Assembly (NCBI GenBank): GCA_016296575.1 | Contig: JAEDJA010000019.1 | Location: 1 to 47,147 of the forward strand | Origin: Treponema sp. | GTDB taxonomy: Bacteria > Spirochaetota > Spirochaetia > Treponematales > Treponemataceae | Direction: 5' to 3' | DNA: 47,147 nucleotides | Shown here: positions 25,884 through 33,030 of the stretch, one piece after another | Layout of the letters: every line of letters starts with the position of its first letter | Numbering within the stretch: position 1 is the first letter of the stretch | Translations under genes and position numbers: made by a program | The notes under the pieces: model-generated | Seen by the model: only the letters and a program-made list of their open reading frames with translations | Databases searched by the model: none | What the model was told of the DNA's origin: nothing

Positions 25884-26836
25884 TTATAAAAACCCTGCTT
25901 TTTGTGGGATTTGTCTGTACATTTTCATCATGTTCGCAAAAAAAGGCCAGAACAATGGATCCCCAAGTCTGGTTTGCCATGGATACTGTCTGTACAATTA
26001 ACGCATACGAAGATGGAAGTCAGGAATTGTACAACGAAATCGGGGCCATTCTTTCTGAACTGGAAGCTACATTCAGTGCAACAAAACCTGATTCTGAAGT
26101 GAGCAGATTGAACAGAAAATTGGAAGGGAAGTCCAAAGAAGAATATTTTTCCTGTGCCGATGAAATATTGTTATCAGAACATTTCAAAAGAATTTTATCT
26201 GCATCAAAATCTATTTATGAGCTTACTGGCGGAGCCTTGGACGTAACTCTGGATCCATTAATCAAACTGTGGGACATCAACGGAAAAAATCCAAAGGTGC
26301 CTTCCAAAGCTGAAATTGCGGAAACCCTAGAAAAAAACGGATTTAATTTTGGCGCCGTTGTAAAAGGATATGCCACTGACCGCATTGTAGAGATTCTTGA
26401 AGCACATAAAGTAAAGCGGGCCATTGTTGATCTTGGTGGAAACATTTACGTTTACGGAGAAAAGCCTGATCACTCACTTTGGACTGTTGGAATCAAAAAT
26501 CCGGAAAATCCAACGGGAGATCCACTTGTGCGGGTTCAGACAGAAGCAGCTTCAGTGGTAACCAGTGGAAATTATGAAAGATATTTTGAAGCCGGTGGAA
26601 AACGTTATCATCATATTCTTGATCCAAATACTGGCTGGCCTGTGGAAAACGGACTTGCAGCAGTAAGCATAATCAGTAAATCAAGTTTTGCCTGCGACAT
26701 TCTTTCCACAACCCTTTTTGTTCTTGGAAAGGAAAAATCACTGGAAATGAAGGATGAGCTGGAAAAGGCTCTTGGAGTAAAATTCAAAGCTGTTTTTGTA
26801 GGGACAGACGGAGAAGTTTACATCACTGAAGATTAA
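25865..26836 (+). CDS. apbE: FAD:protein FMN transferase (ApbE), lipoprotein
   Basis: This 323-residue protein covalently attaches FMN to Thr or Ser of target proteins such as extracytoplasmic flavoproteins. The N-terminus is a signal peptide ending in a lipobox (TFSSC), so it should act outside the cytoplasmic membrane. ApbE motifs are MDTVCTINAYED, GALDVTLDPL, VVKGYATDRIV and VDLGGNIYVYG, followed by TSGNYERYF, YHHILDP and DILSTTLF. The start overlaps the Gx gene by 19 nt, showing a two-gene transcript. Flavinylated targets (Rnf or NqrC-type subunits, FMN-binding proteins) are not in the window. It faces the NusG domain II gene 26 nt downstream. Confidence 0.93.
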   Translation: MGKCKLVIKTLLFVGFVCTFSSCSQKKARTMDPQVWFAMDTVCTINAYEDGSQELYNEIGAILSELEATFSATKPDSEVSRLNRKLEGKSKEEYFSCADEILLSEHFKRILSASKSIYELTGGALDVTLDPLIKLWDINGKNPKVPSKAEIAETLEKNGFNFGAVVKGYATDRIVEILEAHKVKRAIVDLGGNIYVYGEKPDHSLWTVGIKNPENPTGDPLVRVQTEAASVVTSGNYERYFEAGGKRYHHILDPNTGWPVENGLAAVSIISKSSFACDILSTTLFVLGKEKSLEMKDELEKALGVKFKAVFVGTDGEVYITED

Positions 26837-26862
26837 ATCACCTTCTGAGGAAGAAAATCAAT

Positions 26863-27237
26863 TTAATATGCGTCGTAACCGTTTTCTTCAGCCCGACCTT
26901 CGATTTTTACAAATACTGCATTTGGAAGACAGCTTGCCCACTGTCCTCCGCGACTCAATTTTCCTGCCTGGACACAAATCTTATTTGCGCAGGGAGAGTC
27001 AATTACCCAGACCTGACCCTTTTCAATCTTTACAATGGTGTCTCCCAAAGCTCCTGGTATGCTGATTTCCCGGTTTTTATCCAAAGGATAGATGTACTTT
27101 TCGCCAGGTGCTTCAATAATCACCATTGATTTTCCTTTTTTTTGGGAACGCAGACTCATCAGATTCCATAAAGAAAAAGCAAGTACAGCGGAAAAGAGAA
27201 CTGCAATTATAATGTCGAAACTTAAGTGACGCTTCAT
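26863..27237 (-). CDS. NusG domain II membrane-anchored protein
   Basis: This 124-residue protein has an N-terminal TM anchor (about residues 8-28) and a beta domain of the NusG_II type. The conserved part SPCANKICVQAG, then GQWASCLPN and FVKIEG, has a Cys pair and a further Cys near the C-terminus. This family is seen beside Gx transporter and ApbE genes in many anaerobes, which supports a joint redox or flavin role. Here the gene lies on the opposite strand, convergent with apbE, so the conserved cluster is rearranged. The ATG at 27237 has no strong ribosome site. It diverges from ilvB with a 70-bp gap. The function is unproven in any organism that I know of. Confidence 0.8.
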   Translation of the reverse strand: MKRHLSFDIIIAVLFSAVLAFSLWNLMSLRSQKKGKSMVIIEAPGEKYIYPLDKNREISIPGALGDTIVKIEKGQVWVIDSPCANKICVQAGKLSRGGQWASCLPNAVFVKIEGRAEENGYDAY

Positions 27238-27241
27238 TTAT

Positions 27242-27270
27242 TTGATTATTTATAAAAAATGTGGTAAACT
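27242..27270 (+). promoter_or_regulatory. Possible ilvB promoter
   Basis: TTGATT (27242-27247) and TAAACT (27265-27270) have a 17-nt spacer. The -10 box is only a moderate match. The leader is about 30 nt and carries AAAGGA before the ATG, too short for a classic attenuator. Confidence 0.35.
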
Positions 27271-27307
27271 TCCTTAATTATAACTCTAATCAAAAGGAAA
27301 AAAAAGC

Positions 27308-29053
27308 ATGCGAAAAACAGGATCAGAAATAATTGTGCATCTTTTGGAAAGCTTTGGTATTAAAACAGTAGCCGGAATTCCCGGTGGTTCAATTTTGCCT
27401 TTGTACGATGAGTTGGAAAGAAGTTCAATTCGTCACATTCTGGTCCGTCACGAACAGGCAGCAGGTTTTATTGCTCAGGGTATGACTCGTTCAACTGGAG
27501 TTCCAGCCGTTTGTATGGCAACTTCAGGACCTGGTGCTATGAACCTTTTGACAGCAATTGCCGACGCACGCTGTGATTCAATTCCAATTATTGCGATTAC
27601 AGGTCAGGTTAATACTTATCTTTTGGGAACAGACGCTTTCCAGGAAGCAGATACATTCGGACTCAGTTTTTCAATTACAAAACATTCGATAATGGTAAAA
27701 ACTCCTGAAGAGCTTCTTACAGCTATTCCAGAAGCCTTTGCCATTGCAACAAGCGGTCGTCCGGGACCAGTTCTTATTGATGTTCCTCGTGATGTTCAGC
27801 TGGCTACCTGCGATTTTAATGAATGGCCTCAGATTGAAAACACAAAGGTCCGTGATATCCGTTTCCACACTCCTGCCAGTGAATATGCCAACAAAATGGA
27901 TAAAATCACCGACATTCTTATTAATGCAAAAAAACCAGTTCTTTTCTGCGGTGGTGGATGTAACTCGGTGGATGCAGCAAAAGGACTGGAAAATTTCCTG
28001 AAAATTTACCGCATGCCGGTAGTTACAAGTTTGATGGGAATTGGGGCTGTTCCAAAATCATCTGAAATGAATATTGGTATGGTTGGTATGCACGGAAGTT
28101 ATGCTGCCAACGTTGCAATGTACGAAAGTGATGTTGTAATTGCCGCTGGTGTTCGTTTTGATGACCGTGCTACAGGTGTTGTAAGCAAGTTCTGTCCAAA
28201 AGCAAAAGTAATTCATATTGATGTTGATGCAGCTGAAGTTGATAAAATCATTGCCAGCGATGTAAGTGTAGTTGCCGATGTTGAATCAGTTTTCCCAATC
28301 CTTGTGGAACTGGCTGCCGAAAAACAGGAAAAGTTTGCTCAGGCCTGGCAATGTGCTGAAGCTCGTGCAGTCTGGCTGGAAAAGATTCAGAATATTAAGA
28401 AAGAAAATGATTCGCTTACCTGTGGTCGTCCGGCTGGAGCTGAAAAAACAAATCCTCGTGAGTTTATTTCAAGTGTTCCTGTTCTTGCCGAAAAAGCCGG
28501 TCTTAAAGCCAGTGATATCATTGTAACTACAGATGTTGGTCAGCATCAGATGTGGGCCGCTCAGTATTATCCAGTTGAAAAAGCACGCACTTTCCTTACA
28601 TCAGGAAGCCTTGGAACAATGGGATTTGGTCTTCCTGCTGCTCTTGGTGCAAGTCTTGCAAATCCTGATAAACGAGTTGTTTGTTTCAGCGGTGACGGTT
28701 CCATCATGATGAACATTCAGGAAATGGCAACTTTGGCTGAATTAAACCTGCCTGTTACCGTTGTGGTTTTCAAAAACGGTACTTTGGGTATGGTTTACCA
28801 GCAGCAGAAATACCTTTTTGATAAAAATTATTCAGCAAGTATTTTTGGCCGTCAGCCAGATCTTCTTAGCATTGCCGCCGGTTTTGGAATTGAAGTTGTT
28901 GATGCAAACAAAGATCCGGAATGGTACAAAAAAGCTTTCGACATGAACCGACAGAATAAACCTTGTTTTGTACAGGCTCTTGTTGACTGCGAAGAAGATG
29001 TTCTTCCATTTGTTCCAGGCGGAAAAGCCAATATCGACGCTATCAGAAATTAA
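27308..29053 (+). CDS. ilvB: Acetolactate synthase large subunit
   Basis: This 581-residue thiamine-diphosphate enzyme condenses pyruvate to acetolactate or acetohydroxybutyrate, the first common step of valine, leucine and isoleucine synthesis. The ThDP-activating Glu49 lies in VRHEQAAGF, the PYR domain has SGPGAMNL, and the PP domain has GDGSIMMNIQE followed by QQQKY. The middle FAD-type domain is present. Length and motif order match biosynthetic AHAS rather than catabolic AlsS. The regulatory small subunit ilvN/ilvH is not adjacent. A good AAAGGA site precedes the ATG. The gene is followed by element C of the inverted-repeat family and the accessory patch. Confidence 0.94.
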   Translation: MRKTGSEIIVHLLESFGIKTVAGIPGGSILPLYDELERSSIRHILVRHEQAAGFIAQGMTRSTGVPAVCMATSGPGAMNLLTAIADARCDSIPIIAITGQVNTYLLGTDAFQEADTFGLSFSITKHSIMVKTPEELLTAIPEAFAIATSGRPGPVLIDVPRDVQLATCDFNEWPQIENTKVRDIRFHTPASEYANKMDKITDILINAKKPVLFCGGGCNSVDAAKGLENFLKIYRMPVVTSLMGIGAVPKSSEMNIGMVGMHGSYAANVAMYESDVVIAAGVRFDDRATGVVSKFCPKAKVIHIDVDAAEVDKIIASDVSVVADVESVFPILVELAAEKQEKFAQAWQCAEARAVWLEKIQNIKKENDSLTCGRPAGAEKTNPREFISSVPVLAEKAGLKASDIIVTTDVGQHQMWAAQYYPVEKARTFLTSGSLGTMGFGLPAALGASLANPDKRVVCFSGDGSIMMNIQEMATLAELNLPVTVVVFKNGTLGMVYQQQKYLFDKNYSASIFGRQPDLLSIAAGFGIEVVDANKDPEWYKKAFDMNRQNKPCFVQALVDCEEDVLPFVPGGKANIDAIRN

Positions 29054-29103
29054 GTGGTTCCCATAGAATAAGGGGGGTGGGCTTCATGCCATTCGTTCCG
29101 AAA

Positions 29104-29330
29104 GGAATCTGTCCAATAAGTTTGCATTACGGTCATTTAGTGTAGCAGTCATTTCGAAGGGTGGTTGAGTTTACGGTCCCTGAGCCATGTCGAAGGGTGG
29201 TATCCTGAGCTTGTCGAAGGGTCGAAACCACCACATTTTAGTGTAGCGCTCATTTCGAAGGGTGGTTGAGTTTATCGAAACCACCACATTTAGTGTAGCG
29301 ATCATTACTTTTGAGACAGCCCCTTTTTTT
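29104..29330. mobile_element. MITE-like element C, larger variant
   Basis: The left end GTCCAATAAGTTTGCATTAC and right end TTTTGAGACAGCCCCTTTTT are divergent versions of the family ends. The core has three TTTAGTGTAGC segments, two of them followed by GGTGGTTGAG blocks. About 85 bp is nearly identical to element A (16479-16564). It follows ilvB and gives a plus-strand terminator-like end with a run of T. No transposase or clear target duplication was seen. Confidence 0.6.
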
Positions 29331-29331
29331 G

Positions 29332-29527
29332 CCTCTTTTAAATCAAACTTTTTTCTAAACAATTCAAGATTTTTTCTTGCAACAATACATTGGAAATTAA
29401 AATCCTGAGATTTTAGAAATTTATATACTTTTTCTCGAACCTCTGCACAATCCATACAGGCATGAAATCCTGTGCATAAAGTAAATATTTGTACAAGAAA
29501 ATAGGGGAAATTTTCCTCTAATTTCCT
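29332..29527 (-). pseudogene. Fragment resembling a DUF3800 protein
   Basis: An open frame reads ...FHACMDCAEVREKVYKFL and continues with CIVARKNLELFRKKF, which resembles the middle of DUF3800 proteins (often found with mobile elements or defence genes). It has no start of its own in the matching part; the frame begins inside repeat R1 and ends in element C, so it is probably the middle of a lost gene. The family match is from memory and is uncertain. An ATG at 29455 with no ribosome site could give a short peptide, but I do not think it is made. Confidence 0.35.
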
Positions 29528-29539
29528 CTAATTTCCCTT
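29464..29539. repeat. Repeat R1: 46-bp copy (29494-29539) joined to an R3-like half
   Basis: The 46 bp at 29494-29539, from CAAGAAAATA to AATTTCCCTT, are identical to R2 at 30849-30894. Bases 29464-29507 also match R3 (32043-32085) at most positions, starting GAAATCCTGTGCATAA. So R1 contains both kinds of sequence. The fic stop codon (29518-29520) lies inside it. Confidence 0.75.
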
Positions 29540-30816
29540 ATCTTATCATCAAAATTTTCTGCTCTGAGATATCCAACAAGACGCTGATTTAACGGATATG
29601 TTTTTAATAATCCCATTTGAACAAGGCCTTCTAAATCAGATCTGATTGTTTTAACGGAAACTCCCAATTCTGTCTGCAAGTCTTTACTGATAAATATTGT
29701 ACTTGGTTTTTCAGTTGCAATTTTAATGATTTGAGCCTGCCGTTCGTTAATACCTATTATTGTCTTGAATTCAAACAAGGCGGCCTGCTCTTTAGCTTTT
29801 CGTTCAAGATATTTCGTTAACTCAATAAACGCTTTATTCAGAACTACAAGATTATAATTTATAAAATATCCTAAATCATAATCATCATGCTCAGTATACA
29901 AAAAGACTTTTTCATATTTATCTTTTGAAGCATATATGATTCTTGAAATCGATAGAAATTCTGTAAGCCAATATCCCTTCTTAAGCATATGCCAATAAAA
30001 TAGTGAACGAGCCGTTCTGCCATTTCCATCAGTAAAAGGATGTAAAAATGAAATTACAAAGTGGATAATTATTGCTTTTATAATTGGATGTATGAAAGCT
30101 TCATCTTTATTTGCAAAATCACATAAATCATTTAGAACCGTTTCAATTTCGTTATAGTCTGGAGGATTATGAGCAACTTCTCCGGTTATATTATTTGAAA
30201 CGACTATATCATTGCTGTCTCTGAATTTGCCTTCTTCTTCTGGATTTTCCAGAGTTTTTTCTGTTATCTGTCTATGTATTTCTAATAACAGCTCTTTGGT
30301 TAAAGGTTCATTTTTATTTTCAGAAAGGAATCGAATTGTTTTATAATTATTCAATATCATTTGCTGACTTGGATCTTTAGGCTTTTTTTGCTTAAGAAGC
30401 ATTTCCTTGGCAACCTTTCGCGTTGTAGATGCACCTTCCATCTGGCTGGATGCTATTGCTTCTTCCATAATTGAACTAAGCAAATAATACTGTTTTGTTT
30501 TTTCAGTTATCAGATTATCAGAAGATAAAGTACCTCCAAAATTCATGTCAAAATCATGAAGATATTTTTGCATAAAATCGTTTATCTTATATTTGAAAAT
30601 ATATTTACCAAAGGAAACAACGCTAGACATACGAGATAATTTAATTGCAGCCCAAAAATCTTTTGGGTCTATTCCTTTTGGGGAATTATATTTTACCTTA
30701 TCCCAATAGTAATAGTTTTCGTCTACCTTTCTGAAATAGCTTCGATACTCGGGATTGATTAGTAGAGAGACAGCTGCTTCAGAAATAAAATCTGAATTTG
30801 GAGGATCTTCAATCAT
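29518..30816 (-). CDS. Fic-domain protein with inhibitory motif and C-terminal winged helix
   Basis: This 432-residue protein has an intact Fic core, HPFTDGNGRTAR (His259-Arg270), the AMP-transferase motif that adds AMP to hydroxyl side chains. The inhibitory motif SSQMEG (Ser123-Glu127-Gly128) is present on the N-terminal side and should keep the enzyme off by binding the ATP gamma-phosphate pocket. The last 60 residues (VSVKTIRSDLEGLV) look like a winged helix-turn-helix, so DNA binding or autoregulation is likely. There is no ribosome site; a consensus promoter ends 6 nt before the ATG. A 46-bp perfect repeat flanks the gene on both sides, and the last codons lie inside the left copy. The enzyme target is unknown. 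Confidence 0.92.
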   Translation of the reverse strand: MIEDPPNSDFISEAAVSLLINPEYRSYFRKVDENYYYWDKVKYNSPKGIDPKDFWAAIKLSRMSSVVSFGKYIFKYKINDFMQKYLHDFDMNFGGTLSSDNLITEKTKQYYLLSSIMEEAIASSQMEGASTTRKVAKEMLLKQKKPKDPSQQMILNNYKTIRFLSENKNEPLTKELLLEIHRQITEKTLENPEEEGKFRDSNDIVVSNNITGEVAHNPPDYNEIETVLNDLCDFANKDEAFIHPIIKAIIIHFVISFLHPFTDGNGRTARSLFYWHMLKKGYWLTEFLSISRIIYASKDKYEKVFLYTEHDDYDLGYFINYNLVVLNKAFIELTKYLERKAKEQAALFEFKTIIGINERQAQIIKIATEKPSTIFISKDLQTELGVSVKTIRSDLEGLVQMGLLKTYPLNQRLVGYLRAENFDDKIREIRGN

Positions 30817-30822
30817 AGTTTA

Positions 30823-30851
30823 ACTATAACATAGGTTCGTTGTGCTGGCAA
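30823..30851 (-). promoter_or_regulatory. fic promoter, leaderless layout
   Basis: TTGCCA (30846-30851) and TATAGT (30823-30828) have a 17-nt spacer, and the -10 box ends 6 nt before the ATG. The -35 box overlaps the end of repeat R2 by 3 bp, so the Fic winged helix could bind R2 to control its own gene. Confidence 0.65.
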
Positions 30852-30894
30852 GAAAATAGGGGAAATTTTCCTCTAATTTCCTCTAATTTCCCTT
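30849..30894. repeat. Repeat R2, perfect 46-bp partner of R1
   Basis: Identical to 29494-29539 base for base. It contains two tandem TTTCCTCTAA units and a near-palindromic GGGGAAATTTTCC. The fic ORF lies between the two copies, and recombination between them would remove 1,355 bp, including fic. It is a candidate operator or crossover site. Confidence 0.8.
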
Positions 30895-30908
30895 GTTATA
30901 TTTCCATT

Positions 30909-31082
30909 TTACAACAAATTCCGGCAAAACACATTGTTTTTAGAAGTACGGTTTGTTGCATCAGGTTGTTCTTTAAGATTTGGATTTGAATCACACTGGA
31001 TGAAGTTAAACGCAAGCTCATCGCTTTTAAGAATATTTATAAGAGAAACTTCAATGTCATCTTCGGTAATGTAGTTTGCCAT
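30909..31082 (-). pseudogene. 5' remnant of a type I restriction hsdR-like gene, frameshifted
   Basis: A 57-codon frame, MANYITEDDIEVSLINIL then SDELAFNFIQCD, resembles the N-terminus of HsdR-type restriction subunits. It runs into a stop at 30909. In another frame from about 30945 the sequence reads KQCVLPEFVVKW, which fits what should follow (a VLPE motif in relatives), so a frameshift is likely. The rest is lost at repeat R2. A good AAGGAG site and an overlap with the preceding AAA fragment show it was once translated in an operon with it. The family assignment is from memory. Confidence 0.5.
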
Positions 31083-31088
31083 AAAGTG

Positions 31089-31930
31089 CTACTCCTTATT
31101 CAAAAGAAAATCAGCCAGATTTATTATACTTATTCCTTCGTATAAATATTTTTCATGTTTTGTTCGTGCAATTAAAACTTTAGGGTAAGCGTCTTTTATG
31201 CTCAACAATGGAGTTACTTCCCGTTCAAGAGTTTCTGGAGAAGAAATATCGTCACTAACCTGAATATAGATTTTCTCACTCTGCTTTATTGCAACAAAAT
31301 CAATTTCCTTTTTATATAAAACTCCGGTGTAAACTTCATAGCCCCTGCGCAGCAATTCTATACAAACCATGTTTTCATAAACTCTGCCATAATCCATGTT
31401 TTTAGTTCCAAGAATTGCATAGCGGAAGGAATGGTCGGCAAGATAATATTTATCCTGGCTGGCAAGATATTTTTTTCCGCGAATGTCATAACGGCGGACT
31501 TTATAAAAAGCAAAGGTGTTGCAAAGATAATTGAGGTAAGAACCTATGGTTTTATGATTTGTATTATCCTGATTACTTGTAAGAGTGTCTGCAATTTTAC
31601 GGACAGAAACTTCTGAAGATATATTATCAAGCATAAAGTCATTTAATTTATTCAGCAAAACTTCATTTTTGATTTTATACTTTTGAACAATATCTCGGGT
31701 AATCAGAGTATCAAATACATCTTTGATATAAGCGTATTTTTCTTCTGTAGATTTATAGACAAAAGAACCTGACATTCCGCCTTCTTTAACATAAGAATCA
31801 AAAGCATTTTCAGGATCAGCATTCTTAAAATATTTCTGATATTCTAAGAATGAAAAAGGGAATACTTTTATTTGAAAAACTCGGCCTGTAAACAGTGTTG
31901 CTAAATCACTGGAAAGAAAAAAAGCATTTG
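31089..31930 (-). pseudogene. Truncated DUF4143 AAA ATPase (paralogue of 11853-13064)
   Basis: An intact frame of 228 codons from the ATG at 31775 encodes the C-terminal half: the segment before DUF4143, then RYDIRGKKYL, RRGYEVYTG and EIDFVAIKQ. Without a break the frame continues upstream as NAFFLSSDLATLFTGRVF, which aligns with the end of the ATPase domain of the full-length paralogue (SNAYMLSGEIATLLSGR). The first 110 or so residues, including Walker A and B, are missing, and the join is directly at the inverted repeat 31932-31972. No ATPase activity is expected. It overlaps the hsdR-like remnant by a few bases around its stop. It may still give a stable C-terminal fragment from the ATG at 31775. 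Confidence 0.75.
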
Positions 31931-31931
31931 T

Positions 31932-31972
31932 CCATTTCCCAAAATCAATAATTTTTTAATTTTGGGAAATGG
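31932..31972. repeat. 14-bp inverted repeat at the truncation point
   Basis: CCATTTCCCAAAAT (31932-31945) and ATTTTGGGAAATGG (31959-31972) are perfect inverted arms with a 13-bp AT-rich spacer. A further partial copy of the right arm (TTTTGGGAAA) lies at 32011-32020. It marks the exact breakpoint of the DUF4143 fragment. Confidence 0.65.
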
Positions 31973-32042
31973 GACTAATTATCTATTACTCAAATTTAAA
32001 ATATTTTCAATTTTGGGAAACAGGTTCATGTGCAAATTTCTC

Positions 32043-32085
32043 GAAATCCTGTGCATAATGTGAATATTTGCACAAGAAAAGAAGG
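32043..32085. repeat. Repeat R3, diverged match to R1
   Basis: GAAATCCTGTGCATAATGTG and the following bases up to about 32085 match 29464-29507 at most positions. GTGCAAAT (from about 32029) and ATTTGCAC around it are inverted arms. It lies outside the accessory patch next to cheR. Confidence 0.55.
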
Positions 32086-32154
32086 GATTGCCACTAATTC
32101 CCGCTATTTCTAATGTTACTTTATCTCTAGTTTTGACAAGAAATCACATTTATC

Positions 32155-32183
32155 TTGAAGATTAGAGATTTTTGAGATATAAT
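32155..32183 (+). promoter_or_regulatory. cheR promoter, leaderless layout
   Basis: TTGAAG (32155-32160) and TATAAT (32178-32183) have a 17-nt spacer. The -10 box ends 7 nt before the ATG at 32191 and no ribosome site is present. A chemotaxis-type sigma-28 promoter is not seen. Confidence 0.7.
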
Positions 32184-32190
32184 AAAATTT

Positions 32191-33012
32191 ATGGCAGATA
32201 TTTTAACTGATGCGGACTTTGAGCTTTTCCGCAAATTGATTTACGATGAAAGTGGCATTACATTTTCGGCAACAAACCGTTCAATTCTGGACAGCCGAAT
32301 GAAGGATCTGCTTCACCGAAAGCAGATTGCTACACCAAAAGAGTATTACAACATCATTACTACCGACAAAGAAGAAATGAAAGTAATGCTTGATTCTGTA
32401 ACAACAAATCTGACCCGATTTTTCCGAAATCAGCCTCACTTTGATGCATTTATAAATTACGTTATTCCAAAGGTAATTGAGCACAAAAAAGCACATGGCC
32501 GCGACAACGTAATCCGCGTATGGAGTGCCGGTTGTTCTACTGGTGAAGAACCATATACAATCGCCATGATTCTAAAAGATATCGTAAAACCTCCTTACAC
32601 TTTCAAAGTAACTGCCTCCGACATTTCCCTTAAGTCACTTATGATAGGACAGCAGGGATTTTATGCAGACAATCGAGTAGATGGTGTTCCAGCTGATTAT
32701 CTGACACGCTTCTTTACAAAAGTAGATGGTGGTTATCAGATGAAAAAAGAAATCATGGATACTGTTTCATTCGATTACCATAACTTAAAAAACGATTCAG
32801 GTGCCCGAAATCTTGATGTAATTTTCTGCCGTAACGTTTTGATTTATTTTGATGAACCAGCCCAGCTTGCCGTTATCAACAGATTCTATGAATCTATGGC
32901 ACCACAGTCTTATCTTTATATTGGACATTCAGAATCATTGTTTGGTATGAAAACACAGTTTGAATTCCTTAAAACAGACTGGGCTTGTCTTTACCAGAAA
33001 ATGACAAAATAA
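32191..33012 (+). CDS. cheR: Chemotaxis methyltransferase CheR
   Basis: This 273-residue S-adenosylmethionine enzyme methylates glutamates of chemoreceptors in the cytoplasm and works against CheB in adaptation. The N-terminal helical domain (about residues 1-75) ends before TRFFRN. The SAM domain has VWSAGCSTGEEPYTIAM, ASDIS and DVIFCRNVLIYF. Length and motifs are normal for the family. cheB follows after 18 nt, so the two are co-transcribed. The mRNA appears leaderless. No C-terminal pentapeptide-binding or TPR extension is present. The receptors are elsewhere. Confidence 0.95.
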   Translation: MADILTDADFELFRKLIYDESGITFSATNRSILDSRMKDLLHRKQIATPKEYYNIITTDKEEMKVMLDSVTTNLTRFFRNQPHFDAFINYVIPKVIEHKKAHGRDNVIRVWSAGCSTGEEPYTIAMILKDIVKPPYTFKVTASDISLKSLMIGQQGFYADNRVDGVPADYLTRFFTKVDGGYQMKKEIMDTVSFDYHNLKNDSGARNLDVIFCRNVLIYFDEPAQLAVINRFYESMAPQSYLYIGHSESLFGMKTQFEFLKTDWACLYQKMTK

Positions 33013-33030
33013 TTTAATCAGGATAGATTA

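Noticed and set aside
27238..27307. Leader-peptide attenuator before ilvB
   Set aside because: The gap is too short and holds no Leu/Val/Ile codon run or terminator hairpin.
29171..29455. 94-residue ORF on the minus strand as a real gene
   Set aside because: It fuses a gene fragment to element C, has no ribosome site and its second half is repeat sequence.
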